From NCBI GenBank assembly GCA_958436995.1, contig CAUBMI010000008.1:1-45435 (forward strand): 45,435 nucleotides of DNA. Direction: 5' to 3'. The notes under the pieces are model-generated. The model searched no databases and was not told the DNA's origin. It saw only the letters and a list, made by a program, of their open reading frames with translations. Positions 1-11,245 of the stretch are shown here, one piece after another. The DNA is from an uncultured Collinsella sp. GTDB lineage: Bacteria > Actinomycetota > Coriobacteriia > Coriobacteriales > Coriobacteriaceae. Numbering within the stretch: the stretch's first letter is position 1; every line of letters begins with the position of its first letter. The position numbers were made by a program, and so were the translations under genes.

Positions 1-863
1 GTATAGGCGAACAGTACCAGCACACCCAGGCTTACGACCTCGCCGTGCAGGTAGGTGCCCTCGCGCGGAATGCTGCAGGTGGCGTTGTAGAACGCATGCG
101 CCACGCTCGAGTTGTAGTAGTAATCGTTTTGGTTGGTCAGGTTGGAGACATAGCCCGTGTTGACCACGATGTCGAGCGCGATTTGCTTGACGGCCTCGCT
201 TGACAGGTCCTGGCGCACGTCCTCAAGACCCTGCACGCCATAGGTAAACAGCGGCTCGGAGCAGGTGTGGGCGAGTGCCAGGCCAAGACCGGCGGTGTGC
301 TCCAAATAACCGGCGCTCGTGGCGTACTCGACCTCGGGCTGCTTTGACAGGGCATCGCCCACGCCGGCCCAGAAGTACTCCGCCGGAGCCTCGGCGATGA
401 TCTTGGGATTGATGAAGATATGCGCCGGTCGGTTGGGGTACGAATAGCCCTCGAGCGAGCCGTCGTCGTTGTAGACAACGGCAATGGCGGTCGCGGCCGA
501 GCAGTTGGAGCAGATCGTCGGCACCGTAAAGACGATCTTCTTGAGCTCGATGGCCGCCGTCTTGACGGTGTCGAGTGCCTTGCCGCCGCCACAGGCGATA
601 AGCACGTCTGCCTGCTGGCAAGCGGGGGAGTTCACAACCTTGGCGATATTGGCGCGCGTACTGTTGGTGCCGTAGACGCGCGTCTCCAGGATCTCGACGT
701 CGGTGCCTGCCAGCGCGGCTTCGATGCCGGGAAGGGCTGCGGCCAGTGCTCGCTTGCCGCCGATGATCGCGACCTTGGTCGCTCCGTACTCGTCCAGTGC
801 GCCGGGCAGCTCGTCAAAGCAGTCCTCGCCGACGGTGTAGTCGCTCATTCCAATCGTGCGCAT
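1..863 (-). CDS. Iron-containing alcohol dehydrogenase family protein (glycerol dehydrogenase-like), 3' end outside window
   Basis: The first 287 residues are present; the gene runs off the left edge. The fold is that of group III metal-dependent alcohol dehydrogenases, closest in my reading to glycerol dehydrogenase (NAD-dependent oxidation of a polyol in the cytoplasm). The NAD-binding glycine motif CGGGKALDTVK is at residues 91-101. The metal ligands of glycerol dehydrogenase can be placed at D170 (GVGDALSK), H256 (SSVAHAF) and H273 (YLHGEVV), a spacing close to that of GldA. Start is the ATG at 863, with AGAAGG a few bases upstream; an in-frame ATG at 848 is the alternative. It is divergent from ileS. 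Substrate is not determinable; other members of the family use butanol or hydroxyacids. Confidence 0.85.
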   Translation of the reverse strand, partial: MRTIGMSDYTVGEDCFDELPGALDEYGATKVAIIGGKRALAAALPGIEAALAGTDVEILETRVYGTNSTRANIAKVVNSPACQQADVLIACGGGKALDTVKTAAIELKKIVFTVPTICSNCSAATAIAVVYNDDGSLEGYSYPNRPAHIFINPKIIAEAPAEYFWAGVGDALSKQPEVEYATSAGYLEHTAGLGLALAHTCSEPLFTYGVQGLEDVRQDLSSEAVKQIALDIVVNTGYVSNLTNQNDYYYNSSVAHAFYNATCSIPREGTYLHGEVVSLGVLVLFAY

Positions 864-977
864 AGCAGCCTTCTTTCGTTAGATAAAGTGCTTTCAGGTA
901 TTTTGCTCCAAGTGAGTGCTTGCGATCGCGAGAAGTTTCTAAAGTATGAAACCGATGTTGAGGGTTTTTCGCCGGCG

Positions 978-1005
978 TTGACCGTGTTACCATACAGCAC
1001 ATAAG
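978..1005 (+). promoter_or_regulatory. Candidate sigma-A promoter of the T-box/ileS transcript
   Basis: TTGACC at 978-983 (5 of 6 to the -35 consensus), 16-bp spacer, CATAAG at 1000-1005 (4 of 6 to -10). The predicted start near 1012 coincides with the first base-paired residues of the T-box stem I at 1014, which supports the placement. Confidence 0.45.
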
Positions 1006-1009
1006 CGTT

Positions 1010-1308
1010 GATGGGGACGAGTAGTCGGCCGTCCGCATGCTACAGAGAGCGGGGAGCGCTGAGAACCCGTGCATGCGACCGATGAAAATCACCCCGGAGC
1101 TGCGGTCCCAACGGACGTGCCGCGCAGGTTCGTCTTAGTAGACATCGCCGAGATGGTCGTCGATACAGACCAGCCGAGTAACGGATGCGAGCGCGCGAAT
1201 ACGCGGGCGAGGGCATCTAAGCTGGGTGGTTAAGCGAAGAGCTTTTGCGGGCGTGCAGCCCGTTTGTGGCGCTTCGTCCCAGCTTGCAGGGACGGGCGCT
1301 TTTTTTGG
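1010..1308 (+). promoter_or_regulatory. T-box leader, isoleucine specific (ileS)
   Basis: Leader RNA that senses uncharged tRNA-Ile and controls read-through into ileS. Visible parts, in order: base of stem I GGGAC (1014-1018) pairing with GTCCC (1105-1109); an AGAGAGC ... GCTGAGA distal stem I region (about 1053-1073); specifier loop GAAAATCACC with the isoleucine codon ATC at 1088-1090 followed by a purine; T-box segment TGGGTGGTTAAGCG at 1223-1236, where TGGT would pair with an NCCA end carrying discriminator A; then the terminator at 1269-1307. The T-box segment departs from the usual GGTGGTACCGCG. The specifier agrees with the downstream gene, which makes the call strong. With the short promoter region it fills the 486-bp gap between the dehydrogenase and ileS. 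Confidence 0.85.
1269..1307 (+). terminator. T-box regulated intrinsic terminator
   Basis: GCGCT (1269-1273) and CGTCCC (1275-1280) pair with GGGACG (1289-1294) and GGCGC (1295-1299) with one bulged T, followed by seven T residues (1300-1306). It lies just after the T-box antiterminator segment and 40 bases before the ileS start, the expected expression platform. Confidence 0.8.
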
Positions 1309-1349
1309 TGCCCAACGGGCGTGCGCGCCCACGACATGAAAGGGGTACC

Positions 1350-4151
<2,802 letters not shown>

Positions 4152-4221
4152 GGCACGGTAACTCGGCATTTTAGTTATAGGGAGAATTTGGGCGCCTTCG
4201 GCCCATTTGCTCCTCTGAATA

Positions 4222-4260
4222 AAAGCGGCATTCTGTTTTTCGGAATGCCGCTTTCGTTTT
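4222..4260 (+). terminator. Intrinsic terminator after ileS
   Basis: Twelve-base perfect stem AAAGCGGCATTC (4222-4233) with GAATGCCGCTTT (4243-4254), followed by CGTTTTT. The A-rich left arm could also let it act in the other direction. Confidence 0.9.
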
Positions 4261-4373
4261 TAGCTGGTTATTTAGCTTGCGTTGGTGGATATGTCGTGCG
4301 TTCTGCGTGTGGCAATATAAGATGGTTAATTGCGTTAAACGTAATTCGATGTTTTTGAGGGTAGGGGATTGAT

Positions 4374-4973
4374 TTGGGTCGTTCTGCGGATATGACGCCG
4401 CCTTTGCGTTGGCGGTTGGGTGTTGCTGGTAGCGTGGCGTTGGCCGTGCTGCTTGTTGACCAGCTGACCAAGCTTGCGGTTCGTGCCGTTGGCGATGCTC
4501 TGCATGTGACTGTTATCCCCGGTGTGATCGACTTCCTTTTCGTGCGTAACATCGGTGCTGCCTTTAGCATGGGCGAGGGACATGGCCTCGCATTTGCCGT
4601 GCTGGCGTTTGTCGTTATCGTTGCGATCGCGGTGTACTTGCTTCGCGCACCCCAGCTTGCTCGCTTTGAGGTTGTGGGCATGGCTATGGTCGTGGGCGGC
4701 GCCATTGGCAATGCGATCGACCGTCTGGCTTTTGGCTTTGTGACCGATTTTATTGCCACCACCTTCATCGACTTCCCCGTCTTCAATGTGGCCGATGTCG
4801 GCATTACGGTCGGTGTGGTGCTTGCCCTCATCGGCTACATGTTCTTGAGTCCTGCGGCCCGTGAGGTCGACGCGACCGCCGAGCTCAACGCCCGTGACGA
4901 GGCCCGCGCTAAGCGCAAGGCCCAGCAGCGTGGGGAGCGTGCCCGCAAGATTCGCGAAAGGAGCGAGCGCTAA
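4374..4973 (+). CDS. lspA: Lipoprotein signal peptidase (signal peptidase II)
   Basis: Membrane aspartyl protease that removes signal peptides of diacylglyceryl-prolipoproteins. Four hydrophobic segments and the family motifs are present: VDQLTK near residue 29, NIGAAFSM at 59-66, GNAIDR with catalytic D116, and FNVADVGIT with catalytic D141. At 199 residues it is longer than typical (about 160-170) because of a charged C-terminal tail rich in Arg, Ala and Lys after residue 160. The TTG at 4374 is chosen because AGGGGA sits five bases upstream; the ATG at 4392 is the alternative. It shares one base with the next gene, so the two are translationally coupled. Confidence 0.93.
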   Translation: MGRSADMTPPLRWRLGVAGSVALAVLLVDQLTKLAVRAVGDALHVTVIPGVIDFLFVRNIGAAFSMGEGHGLAFAVLAFVVIVAIAVYLLRAPQLARFEVVGMAMVVGGAIGNAIDRLAFGFVTDFIATTFIDFPVFNVADVGITVGVVLALIGYMFLSPAAREVDATAELNARDEARAKRKAQQRGERARKIRERSER

Positions 4974-5986
4974 TGGCCGACATCCATATCCTTGTTGCCG
5001 ACGATGCCGCTGGTCAGCGTCTTGACGCCTATCTGGGCACTAATGACGGCTGCCCTACGCGCTCTGCCTGCGCGCATCTGATCGAGGGCGGTGCCGTTGC
5101 CGTCAACGGCGAGACATGCCTGTCAAAAAAGTATGCCGTGCGTTCCGGCGACCGTATTTCGGTCGATTTGCCCGAGCCGCACGATCCCACCGATGTGATT
5201 CCCGAGGCCATTCCCCTCGATATCCGCTACGAGGACGACTACCTCATCGTGCTCTCCAAGCAGCGCGGTCTGGTGTGCCATCCCGCCCATGGCCACGAGA
5301 GCGGCACCCTTGCGAACGCCTTGGTCTATCACTGTGGCATTGACCATCTGGGCACCGTGCAGGGCGAGGACCGCCCCGGCATCGTGCATCGCCTGGATCG
5401 TGACACCTCGGGCCTTATGCTCGCGGCAAAAGACGACGACACCCAGCGCGCGCTCCAGAATCTCATCCGCACGCGCACGCTCGACCGCCGCTACATTACG
5501 CTCGTCCACGGCCACATTGCCATGGACGAGGGCACCATTAACACTGGCATTGCCCGTTCTACGCGCGACCGTGTCAAGATGGCGGTTTCGGACGATCCTT
5601 TCGCGCGCCAGGCCATTACGACCTTTAGGGTCCTCGAGCGCTTCGATTCCACGCGTTTTGACGATGGCTATACGCTCGTCGAGTGCCACCTGTTTACGGG
5701 TCGCACGCATCAGATTCGCGTGCACATGCGCCATATCAACCACGCCTGCGTGGGCGATCCGCTCTACGGTAAGTGCGATGCGCGTGCCGACCAGGGTTTG
5801 ACCAGGCAATTCCTCCATTCCTGGCGTGTGGCGTTCGATCATCCCGTGACGGGGGAGCACATTGAGTGCCGCGATGAGCTGCCGTGGGATCTCGCCGCCG
5901 TCCTCGACGACTTAGCCCCGCGCTCGCTCGGCCGCACTGCCGCCGGCGACGAAATCGTTCCGCAGCTCGGTCTGCTCGAGGCCTAA
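4973..5986 (+). CDS. RluA-family 23S rRNA/tRNA pseudouridine synthase
   Basis: Converts specific uridines in structured RNA to pseudouridine. An S4 RNA-binding domain occupies about residues 12-65. The catalytic motif HRLDRDTSG is at 139-147 with the nucleophile D142. The later FTGRTHQIRVHM motif is typical of RluC/RluD proteins. Length of 337 fits. The ATG overlaps the lspA stop (TAATG), the usual lspA-rluD pairing in Gram-positive bacteria. RluD-like is the best guess, but the target uridine cannot be read from sequence. Confidence 0.92.
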   Translation: MADIHILVADDAAGQRLDAYLGTNDGCPTRSACAHLIEGGAVAVNGETCLSKKYAVRSGDRISVDLPEPHDPTDVIPEAIPLDIRYEDDYLIVLSKQRGLVCHPAHGHESGTLANALVYHCGIDHLGTVQGEDRPGIVHRLDRDTSGLMLAAKDDDTQRALQNLIRTRTLDRRYITLVHGHIAMDEGTINTGIARSTRDRVKMAVSDDPFARQAITTFRVLERFDSTRFDDGYTLVECHLFTGRTHQIRVHMRHINHACVGDPLYGKCDARADQGLTRQFLHSWRVAFDHPVTGEHIECRDELPWDLAAVLDDLAPRSLGRTAAGDEIVPQLGLLEA

Positions 5987-6004
5987 CCAGTATTAGGTGG
6001 TTTC

Positions 6005-6034
6005 TTGAACTCGGTTAGCCTACGGTAAGATATA
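6005..6034 (+). promoter_or_regulatory. Possible promoter of the glycosyltransferase gene
   Basis: TTGAAC at 6005-6010 is followed by an AT-rich TAAGATATAC stretch at 6026-6035. The best -10 is ambiguous (TAAGAT with a 15-bp spacer or GATATA with 18), so the exact hexamer is uncertain. Confidence 0.35.
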
Positions 6035-6068
6035 CGGTTGTTTACGTAACGCGTTCTCGGGAGCCTGC

Positions 6069-7364
6069 ATGCTCGCCTTTTTACAAACCAACACACCCAT
6101 CGTGATCTTCAACCAGATTGTGGTTACGCTGCTCACGGTCTGCTTTCTGTACCAGGTGGTCTTCTTTGTCATTGGCGCTCTTCGTGGCGAGGTCGCGCCT
6201 CCCAAGGCCAAAAAACTCCACCGCTATGCCTTCTTCATTGCGGCGCATAACGAGGAGGCCGTGATCGCCAATCTCGTACGCTCTATCAAGGATCAGGACT
6301 ATCCGTCCGAGCTCATCGAGGTCTTTGTCGTCGCCGATGCCTGCACCGATAACACCGCGCAGCTCGCGCGCGAGGCGGGCGCTGTCGTGTACGAGCGAAA
6401 CGACCTGGCCCGTAAAGGCAAGAGCTGGGTCATGGACTTTGGTTTCGACCGTATCCTTAACGAGTATCCCGACACCTTTGAAGGTTACTTTATCTTCGAT
6501 GCCGATAATGTTATCGCCCGCGATTACGTGTCCAAGATGAATGATGCCTTTGACCAGGGCTTCCATGTGGTCACGAGCTATCGTAACTCCAAGAACTTCG
6601 GAAGCTCGTGGATCTCGGCAGCGAATGCCACTTGGTATCTGCGCGAGGCGCGTTTTCTCAACAACGCGCGCAACATCTGCAAGACGTCCTGCGCCGTATC
6701 GGGTTCGGGCTACCTTATCTCGGCTAGCGTTATTGAGGGCATGCACGGCTGGCAGTTCCATACGCTGACCGAGGACATCCAGTTCACTACGTTCTGTGCC
6801 ATTCACGGCATTCGCATCGGTTATGCGCCGGCGGAGTTTTTTGACGAGCAGCCCGTGACGTTTAAGGCGTCCTGGAAGCAGCGTATGCGCTGGACCAAGG
6901 GCTTCTACCAGGTGTTCTTTACCTACGGTAAGCATCTGGTCAAGTCGACCTTCCGTTATCACCGCTTTGCCGCCTACGACATGTTTATGACGATTGCTCC
7001 GGGTATGCTGCTGTCCCTGATCTCCATGCTCGCCAACGCGACCTTCCTCATCGTGGGCGGGCTTTCGCACGGCTTCTTGGCCACCGAGGTTGAGATGCAG
7101 GCTTGTGCCGCCTCGCTCATTATGACCTTCGCGATGATGTATCAGACCTTCTTTATCCTGGCGCTGCTCACGACTATCTTCGAGTACAAGCACATCCATT
7201 GCGCGCAAAAGTGGCGCCTGGTGACCAACCTGTTTACCTTCCCGATCTTTATGTTCAGCTATATCCCCATTACGGTGGCTGCGTTGTTCCTGAAGGTCGA
7301 CTGGGTCCCGACGCAGCATGCCGTCAACGTTACCCTCGACGAGGTCATGCAGGGCGCTAAATAA
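6069..7364 (+). CDS. GT2-family membrane glycosyltransferase
   Basis: Predicted processive-type family 2 glycosyltransferase of the cellulose/hyaluronan synthase superfamily. An N-terminal membrane segment (about 11-38) precedes the catalytic domain. IAAHNEE is at 58-63, the first Asp motif near D90, the DAD motif at 144-146, a TED motif near residue 237 and the QRMRW acceptor/processivity motif near residue 273. Three or four more membrane segments follow in the last 130 residues. It probably makes or extends a surface polysaccharide from a nucleotide sugar. No partner polysaccharide gene adjoins it, and a terminator follows, so it appears to be a one-gene unit. Sugar specificity is unknown. 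Confidence 0.88.
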   Translation: MLAFLQTNTPIVIFNQIVVTLLTVCFLYQVVFFVIGALRGEVAPPKAKKLHRYAFFIAAHNEEAVIANLVRSIKDQDYPSELIEVFVVADACTDNTAQLAREAGAVVYERNDLARKGKSWVMDFGFDRILNEYPDTFEGYFIFDADNVIARDYVSKMNDAFDQGFHVVTSYRNSKNFGSSWISAANATWYLREARFLNNARNICKTSCAVSGSGYLISASVIEGMHGWQFHTLTEDIQFTTFCAIHGIRIGYAPAEFFDEQPVTFKASWKQRMRWTKGFYQVFFTYGKHLVKSTFRYHRFAAYDMFMTIAPGMLLSLISMLANATFLIVGGLSHGFLATEVEMQACAASLIMTFAMMYQTFFILALLTTIFEYKHIHCAQKWRLVTNLFTFPIFMFSYIPITVAALFLKVDWVPTQHAVNVTLDEVMQGAK

Positions 7365-7372
7365 CCACCACC

Positions 7373-7421
7373 AAAACCACCACAAAGGGGACAGGCACCT
7401 CTGTGGTGGTTTTTGCTTTTT
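7373..7421 (+). terminator. Intrinsic terminator after the glycosyltransferase gene
   Basis: AAAACCACCAC (7373-7383) pairs perfectly with GTGGTGGTTTT (7403-7413); inner bases extend the stem with one mismatch. T-rich tract to 7421. The arms are symmetric enough to work in both directions. Confidence 0.85.
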
Positions 7422-7445
7422 AGAGACTGCCCCGGGAGGTGTTCA

Positions 7446-7868
7446 ATGGTCTATATTCCCTTTTGGATCTGCGCCTTTGCCGGTGCGGTGATTGATGTCC
7501 GTGAACGGCGGTTTCCCAACGCGCTTGCCGCCGCATGCGCCGTGGCGGCGTTTGCAGGCGTTTGGCTGGACAGGGGCTTGAACACGGCGCTTGACCACGC
7601 CGGTCCTGCCGTTATCGTGTACCTTTCCCTTGTGCTGACCGAGTCGCTTTGGCGGCGTTTCCGCCAGGCCCCCGGCATCGGCATGGGGGATGCCAAGGCG
7701 CTTTTCGCGCTTTGCACGCTCGACCCTCTGGGCGGCATCGTGGCATTTGCCGTCGCGCTCCTGGTCCTTGCCCTCTCCTGCCTCTTCACAAAATCGCGCT
7801 CCCTGCCATTGCTCCCGTTTTTGGTGCCGATATTTGCCATAATCGAGGTCGTGGGCTGGACATTGTAA
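7446..7868 (+). CDS. A24-family prepilin peptidase, short form
   Basis: Small polytopic membrane aspartyl protease of the type IV prepilin peptidase/preflagellin peptidase group, 140 residues. The two catalytic aspartates are D17 (IDVRERRFPN) and D82 (GIGMGDAK). The N-terminal methyltransferase half of classical PilD is absent, as in TadV/CpaA-type enzymes. Start at 7446 has GGGAGGT five bases upstream. No pilin or Tad gene is visible in the window, so its substrates must be encoded elsewhere. The dGTPase-like gene follows 31 bases later and may be co-transcribed. Confidence 0.85.
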   Translation: MVYIPFWICAFAGAVIDVRERRFPNALAAACAVAAFAGVWLDRGLNTALDHAGPAVIVYLSLVLTESLWRRFRQAPGIGMGDAKALFALCTLDPLGGIVAFAVALLVLALSCLFTKSRSLPLLPFLVPIFAIIEVVGWTL

Positions 7869-7899
7869 CCGATTGCGCATCCTTTTTAAGGAGCATGCC

Positions 7900-9147
7900 A
7901 TGGCAACTAATCAAGAAACGGCCGTCATTAAGGCGCGCATGGACCGAATTCCCTCGGCGTTGTCGCCCGAACTTTTCGAGCGCATTGCCACCGATCGTGC
8001 TTCGGGCTATGTTAACCCGTATCGTTGCAACGACGATCAGGTCATTCGTCGTATTGATCGCGCCTCCGACAAAGGCACGCTTATGCGTCCGGCGTTTATG
8101 CGCGATACCGAAAAGATTCTTCATCTTCCGGCGTACACTCGCTATGCCGGCAAAACACAGGTCTTCAGTTTTCGCAGCAACGACGACCTGTCGCGTCGTG
8201 GCCTGCACGTGCAGCTTGTTTCGCGCATTGCGCGCGATATCGGTTGCGCCCTGGGGCTCAACTGCGATCTGATCGAGGCGATTGGCTTAGGCCACGACTT
8301 GGGCCACACGCCTTTCGGCCATGCCGGTGAGCGTTTTCTCAACGATATCTATCATGAGCGCACGGGTCGCTACTTTTTCCATAACGTGCAGTCGGTCCGC
8401 GTGCTCGACGCCCTGTATGGCCGCAACGTGTCGCTCCAGACGCTCGACGGCGTGCTATGCCATAACGGCGAGTACGAGCAACGCGTGTTTGAATTGTCGG
8501 ATATGGGCTCCTTTGACCAGTTCGATCAGGCGGTCGAGGACTGCATCGCCACGGGCTATGGCGCCATTGGGCACCTGCGTCCCATGACGCTCGAGGGCTG
8601 CGTCGTTCGCATCTCGGATATTCTTGCCTACGTCGGTCGTGACCGTCAGGATGCGATCGCGGCGGGTCTGCTTTCGCCCGACGCTTTTGACGATGGTCGG
8701 GGCGGCGCCTATAACAGCTGGATCCTCACGCACGCTTCCATCGATATCGTTGAGCATAGCTATGGTAAGCCGCGCATCGAGATGAGCGAGGACCTGTTTG
8801 AGGAAATTCGCCGAGCCAAGCGCGAGAACTACGAGAAGATCTATAGCAAGGGCGGTATCGAAGGCGATTCCGAGGAGGAGCTGCGCGAGGCGTTCGAAAA
8901 GCTCTACGACCGTTGCCTGCGGGATCTAAACAGTGGCGACGAGTCCTCTTATATCTTTAAGCACCATATTTCGCGCATTGAGCAGCAGCTTTCCTACTAC
9001 GATCGTACCTATGCCTGGCAGGACGACAAGGATCAAGCCGTGGTGGATTACATCGCGAGCATGACGGACGGTTATTTCTGCGAGCTGACGAGCAAGCTGT
9101 TCCCGGGTCTAAAGTTTCCGCATCGTACCTATATTAACGAACGGTAG
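7900..9147 (+). CDS. dgt: dGTPase-like HD-domain nucleotide triphosphohydrolase
   Basis: Predicted to hydrolyse dGTP or other dNTPs to the nucleoside and triphosphate. The N-terminal part carries RDTEKILHLPAYTRYAGKTQVF, recognisable from bacterial Dgt proteins as RD..RI.H..A..R...KTQV. The HD metal site follows: H in GLHVQLVSRIAR, the HD pair in GLGHDLGHTPFGH, and a later Asp in the RISDILAY segment. Length is 415 residues. The ATG at 7900 is preceded by AAGGAG with six-base spacing. It could equally be an HD phosphohydrolase acting on another deoxynucleotide. Confidence 0.88.
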   Translation: MATNQETAVIKARMDRIPSALSPELFERIATDRASGYVNPYRCNDDQVIRRIDRASDKGTLMRPAFMRDTEKILHLPAYTRYAGKTQVFSFRSNDDLSRRGLHVQLVSRIARDIGCALGLNCDLIEAIGLGHDLGHTPFGHAGERFLNDIYHERTGRYFFHNVQSVRVLDALYGRNVSLQTLDGVLCHNGEYEQRVFELSDMGSFDQFDQAVEDCIATGYGAIGHLRPMTLEGCVVRISDILAYVGRDRQDAIAAGLLSPDAFDDGRGGAYNSWILTHASIDIVEHSYGKPRIEMSEDLFEEIRRAKRENYEKIYSKGGIEGDSEEELREAFEKLYDRCLRDLNSGDESSYIFKHHISRIEQQLSYYDRTYAWQDDKDQAVVDYIASMTDGYFCELTSKLFPGLKFPHRTYINER

Positions 9148-9207
9148 TTCGTATTTATTCGGTATACTGTTTGTGGAAAACGTTTTTGATTGATGCACGG
9201 GATGGCT

Positions 9208-10557
9208 ATGGACGACCTTTTTTCTGCTTCGACGCGCGAGCGTTCCTTTCAGAATGCGCCGCTTGCGGTGCGCATGCGCCCTAATTCGCTCGACGAGTAT
9301 GTGGGCCAGCAAAAGGCCGTCGGTAAGGGTTCATGGTTGCGTGCCGCGATCGAGCACGATGTGCTTTCGAGCGTGATTCTGTACGGGCCGGCCGGTACGG
9401 GTAAGACGACGCTGGCCCACATTATCGCCAACCATACCAAGAGCGAGTTTGTCGAGGTCAGCGCCGTGACGGGCACTGTGAAGGACCTGCGCCGCGTAAT
9501 CGATGAGGCTAAGACCCGTCTGAACACCTACGACCGCCGCACCATTCTGTTTATCGATGAGATCCATCGCTTTTCGAAGTCGCAGCAAGATGCCCTGCTG
9601 CATGCGGTCGAGAACCGCACCGTCATTATGATTGGCGCCACGACGGAAAACCCGTACTTTGAGGTCAACTCGGCATTGCTCTCGCGTGGGCGTGTGGTAG
9701 AGCTTGAGCACCTGAAGGACGAGGATATCGCCATGCTCATTGAGCGTGCGCTCGAGGCGCCGCAGGGTTTAAACGGTAAGTTCTCGGCCGATGAGGATAC
9801 AGTCAAGACCATTTGCACGCTGGCCGCGGGTGATGCGCGCTCGGCGCTCACGACGCTCGAGCTTGCGAGTGAGATTGCCGTTACGCGTCCCGATACTGAG
9901 GGAACGCCAGCGCCGGCGGCGGGGGAACGCTATCCCATTACCGTGGATGACGTGAAGATCGCCAATCCACGTCGTGGGTTTTCGTATGACAAAAACGGTG
10001 ACATGCACTACGACATTATCAGTGCGTTTATTAAATCTATGCGCGGCAGCGATCCCGATGCCACGATCTATTGGCTCGCGCGCATGATCGATGCAGGGGA
10101 GGATCCCAAGTTTATCGCTCGCCGCATTATGATTCAGGCTTCCGAGGATGTTGGCAACGCCGACCCGCAGGCGCTTTTGGTGGCACATGCCGCATTTAAA
10201 TCTGCCGAGGTCATTGGCTATCCCGAGTGTCGCATCAACCTGGCTCAGGCTGCGCTCTATGTGTGCCTGGCGCCTAAGTCCAACGCGTGCGAGGCCTCGA
10301 TCGATGCGGCGCTGGCCGATATCCACAGCAGTGGTCTTCGCGAGGTGCCCAGCTACCTGCGCGATCGTCATCGCCCAGGCAGCGATGAATATGGCGTGTA
10401 TAAGTATCCGCACGATTATCCCGAAGGCTGGGTCGATCAGCGCTATTTGCCCGAGGGGTTGGAGCGCGGCGCGTTCTGGCAGCCTGCCGGCCGCGGTTGG
10501 GAAGAGTGGCGTGTTGAGCAAAGCGAACGCGACCGTAGCGGTAATGCTCCGAAGTAA
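9208..10557 (+). CDS. rarA: Replication-associated recombination protein A (RarA/MgsA AAA ATPase)
   Basis: AAA+ ATPase of the clamp-loader family acting at stalled replication forks. The N-terminus MDDLF ... PLAVRMRP matches the family start. Walker A GPAGTGKT, Walker B ILFIDEIHRF, the sensor segment GATTENPYFEVN and the C-terminal MRGSDPDATIYWLARM region are all visible. Length is 449 residues from the ATG at 9208; in-frame ATGs at 9193 and 9202 are alternatives and no start has a strong ribosome binding site. TATACT at 9163-9168 may be its -10 box, without a good -35. Confidence 0.95.
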   Translation: MDDLFSASTRERSFQNAPLAVRMRPNSLDEYVGQQKAVGKGSWLRAAIEHDVLSSVILYGPAGTGKTTLAHIIANHTKSEFVEVSAVTGTVKDLRRVIDEAKTRLNTYDRRTILFIDEIHRFSKSQQDALLHAVENRTVIMIGATTENPYFEVNSALLSRGRVVELEHLKDEDIAMLIERALEAPQGLNGKFSADEDTVKTICTLAAGDARSALTTLELASEIAVTRPDTEGTPAPAAGERYPITVDDVKIANPRRGFSYDKNGDMHYDIISAFIKSMRGSDPDATIYWLARMIDAGEDPKFIARRIMIQASEDVGNADPQALLVAHAAFKSAEVIGYPECRINLAQAALYVCLAPKSNACEASIDAALADIHSSGLREVPSYLRDRHRPGSDEYGVYKYPHDYPEGWVDQRYLPEGLERGAFWQPAGRGWEEWRVEQSERDRSGNAPK

Positions 10558-10657
10558 CTGCTGATTATTTTGTCCCAGGATCTCACGCTTGGCATGTTCG
10601 GTCCCCTTTGGGGTACCATGAACAGCGTCTGTATTTCGATTCCTTTGGGAGGCTTGT

Positions 10658-11245
10658 ATGAGTCCCATTCAAATCGCCCTGCTGTTGCTCGCCGTTGCCG
10701 GCGTGTGGGCTGTTGTCGAGCTCGCGCTCACGCTGCGCAAGACCCGCACCGTCGTTGATTCGCTCGACAAGACGGTGAGTGACCTTAACAATACGCTCGC
10801 CGAGGCACAGCCTGTGGTGGCAAAGCTCGACGGCGCTGTCGATGAGCTCACCCCCGCGCTGGCACAGGTTGAGCCGCTCCTCAAGTCGAGCAAGACTGCC
10901 GTTGATGCTCTGACGTCTAACCTCGTTGAGGTTGAGGCGGTCGTTCGCGACATCTCCGAGGTCACGGGCAGCGTGGCTGAGGCCAGCAATGCCGTATCGA
11001 GCGTGACTGATTCTGCTGCTGGCGCCGTGCAGAAGCTCTTCAATAAGGTGAAGGCTCCTGCAGCCGACGCCGATCGCAAGCTCGCCGCTGCCGCCGCCGA
11101 GGCCGAGCAGCCTACTGAGCGCGTTCTGATTGGCGATGACGATGCCGCTGCTGACGACGATGATGTTCAGAAGCCCGCTGCTAAGCCTGCTCAGTATTAC
11201 ACTTATACGCCTGCCGAGACCTCCGAGGAGTCCTGCGATGAGTAG
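10658..11245 (+). CDS. Membrane-anchored coiled-coil protein (DUF948-like)
   Basis: 195 residues. One N-terminal membrane helix (about 4-25) is followed by a long heptad-rich segment (about 28-130) with repeated V/L spacing and few aromatics, then a low-complexity Ala/Glu/Asp-rich tail. This resembles DUF948 proteins, some of which are annotated as general stress proteins. Start has GGGAGG five bases upstream. Its last bases overlap the start of the RsbW-like gene, so it belongs to the sigma-factor operon. A role as membrane anchor or sensor for that module is inference only. TTGGCA at about 10591 with TACCAT about 19 bp further is a weak candidate promoter. Confidence 0.8.
   Translation: MSPIQIALLLLAVAGVWAVVELALTLRKTRTVVDSLDKTVSDLNNTLAEAQPVVAKLDGAVDELTPALAQVEPLLKSSKTAVDALTSNLVEVEAVVRDISEVTGSVAEASNAVSSVTDSAAGAVQKLFNKVKAPAADADRKLAAAAAEAEQPTERVLIGDDDAAADDDDVQKPAAKPAQYYTYTPAETSEESCDE

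Noticed and set aside
420..1004. Plus-strand frame of 194 codons opposite the dehydrogenase
   Set aside because: The minus-strand frame has the conserved NAD and metal motifs; the plus frame has none and runs into the T-box promoter.
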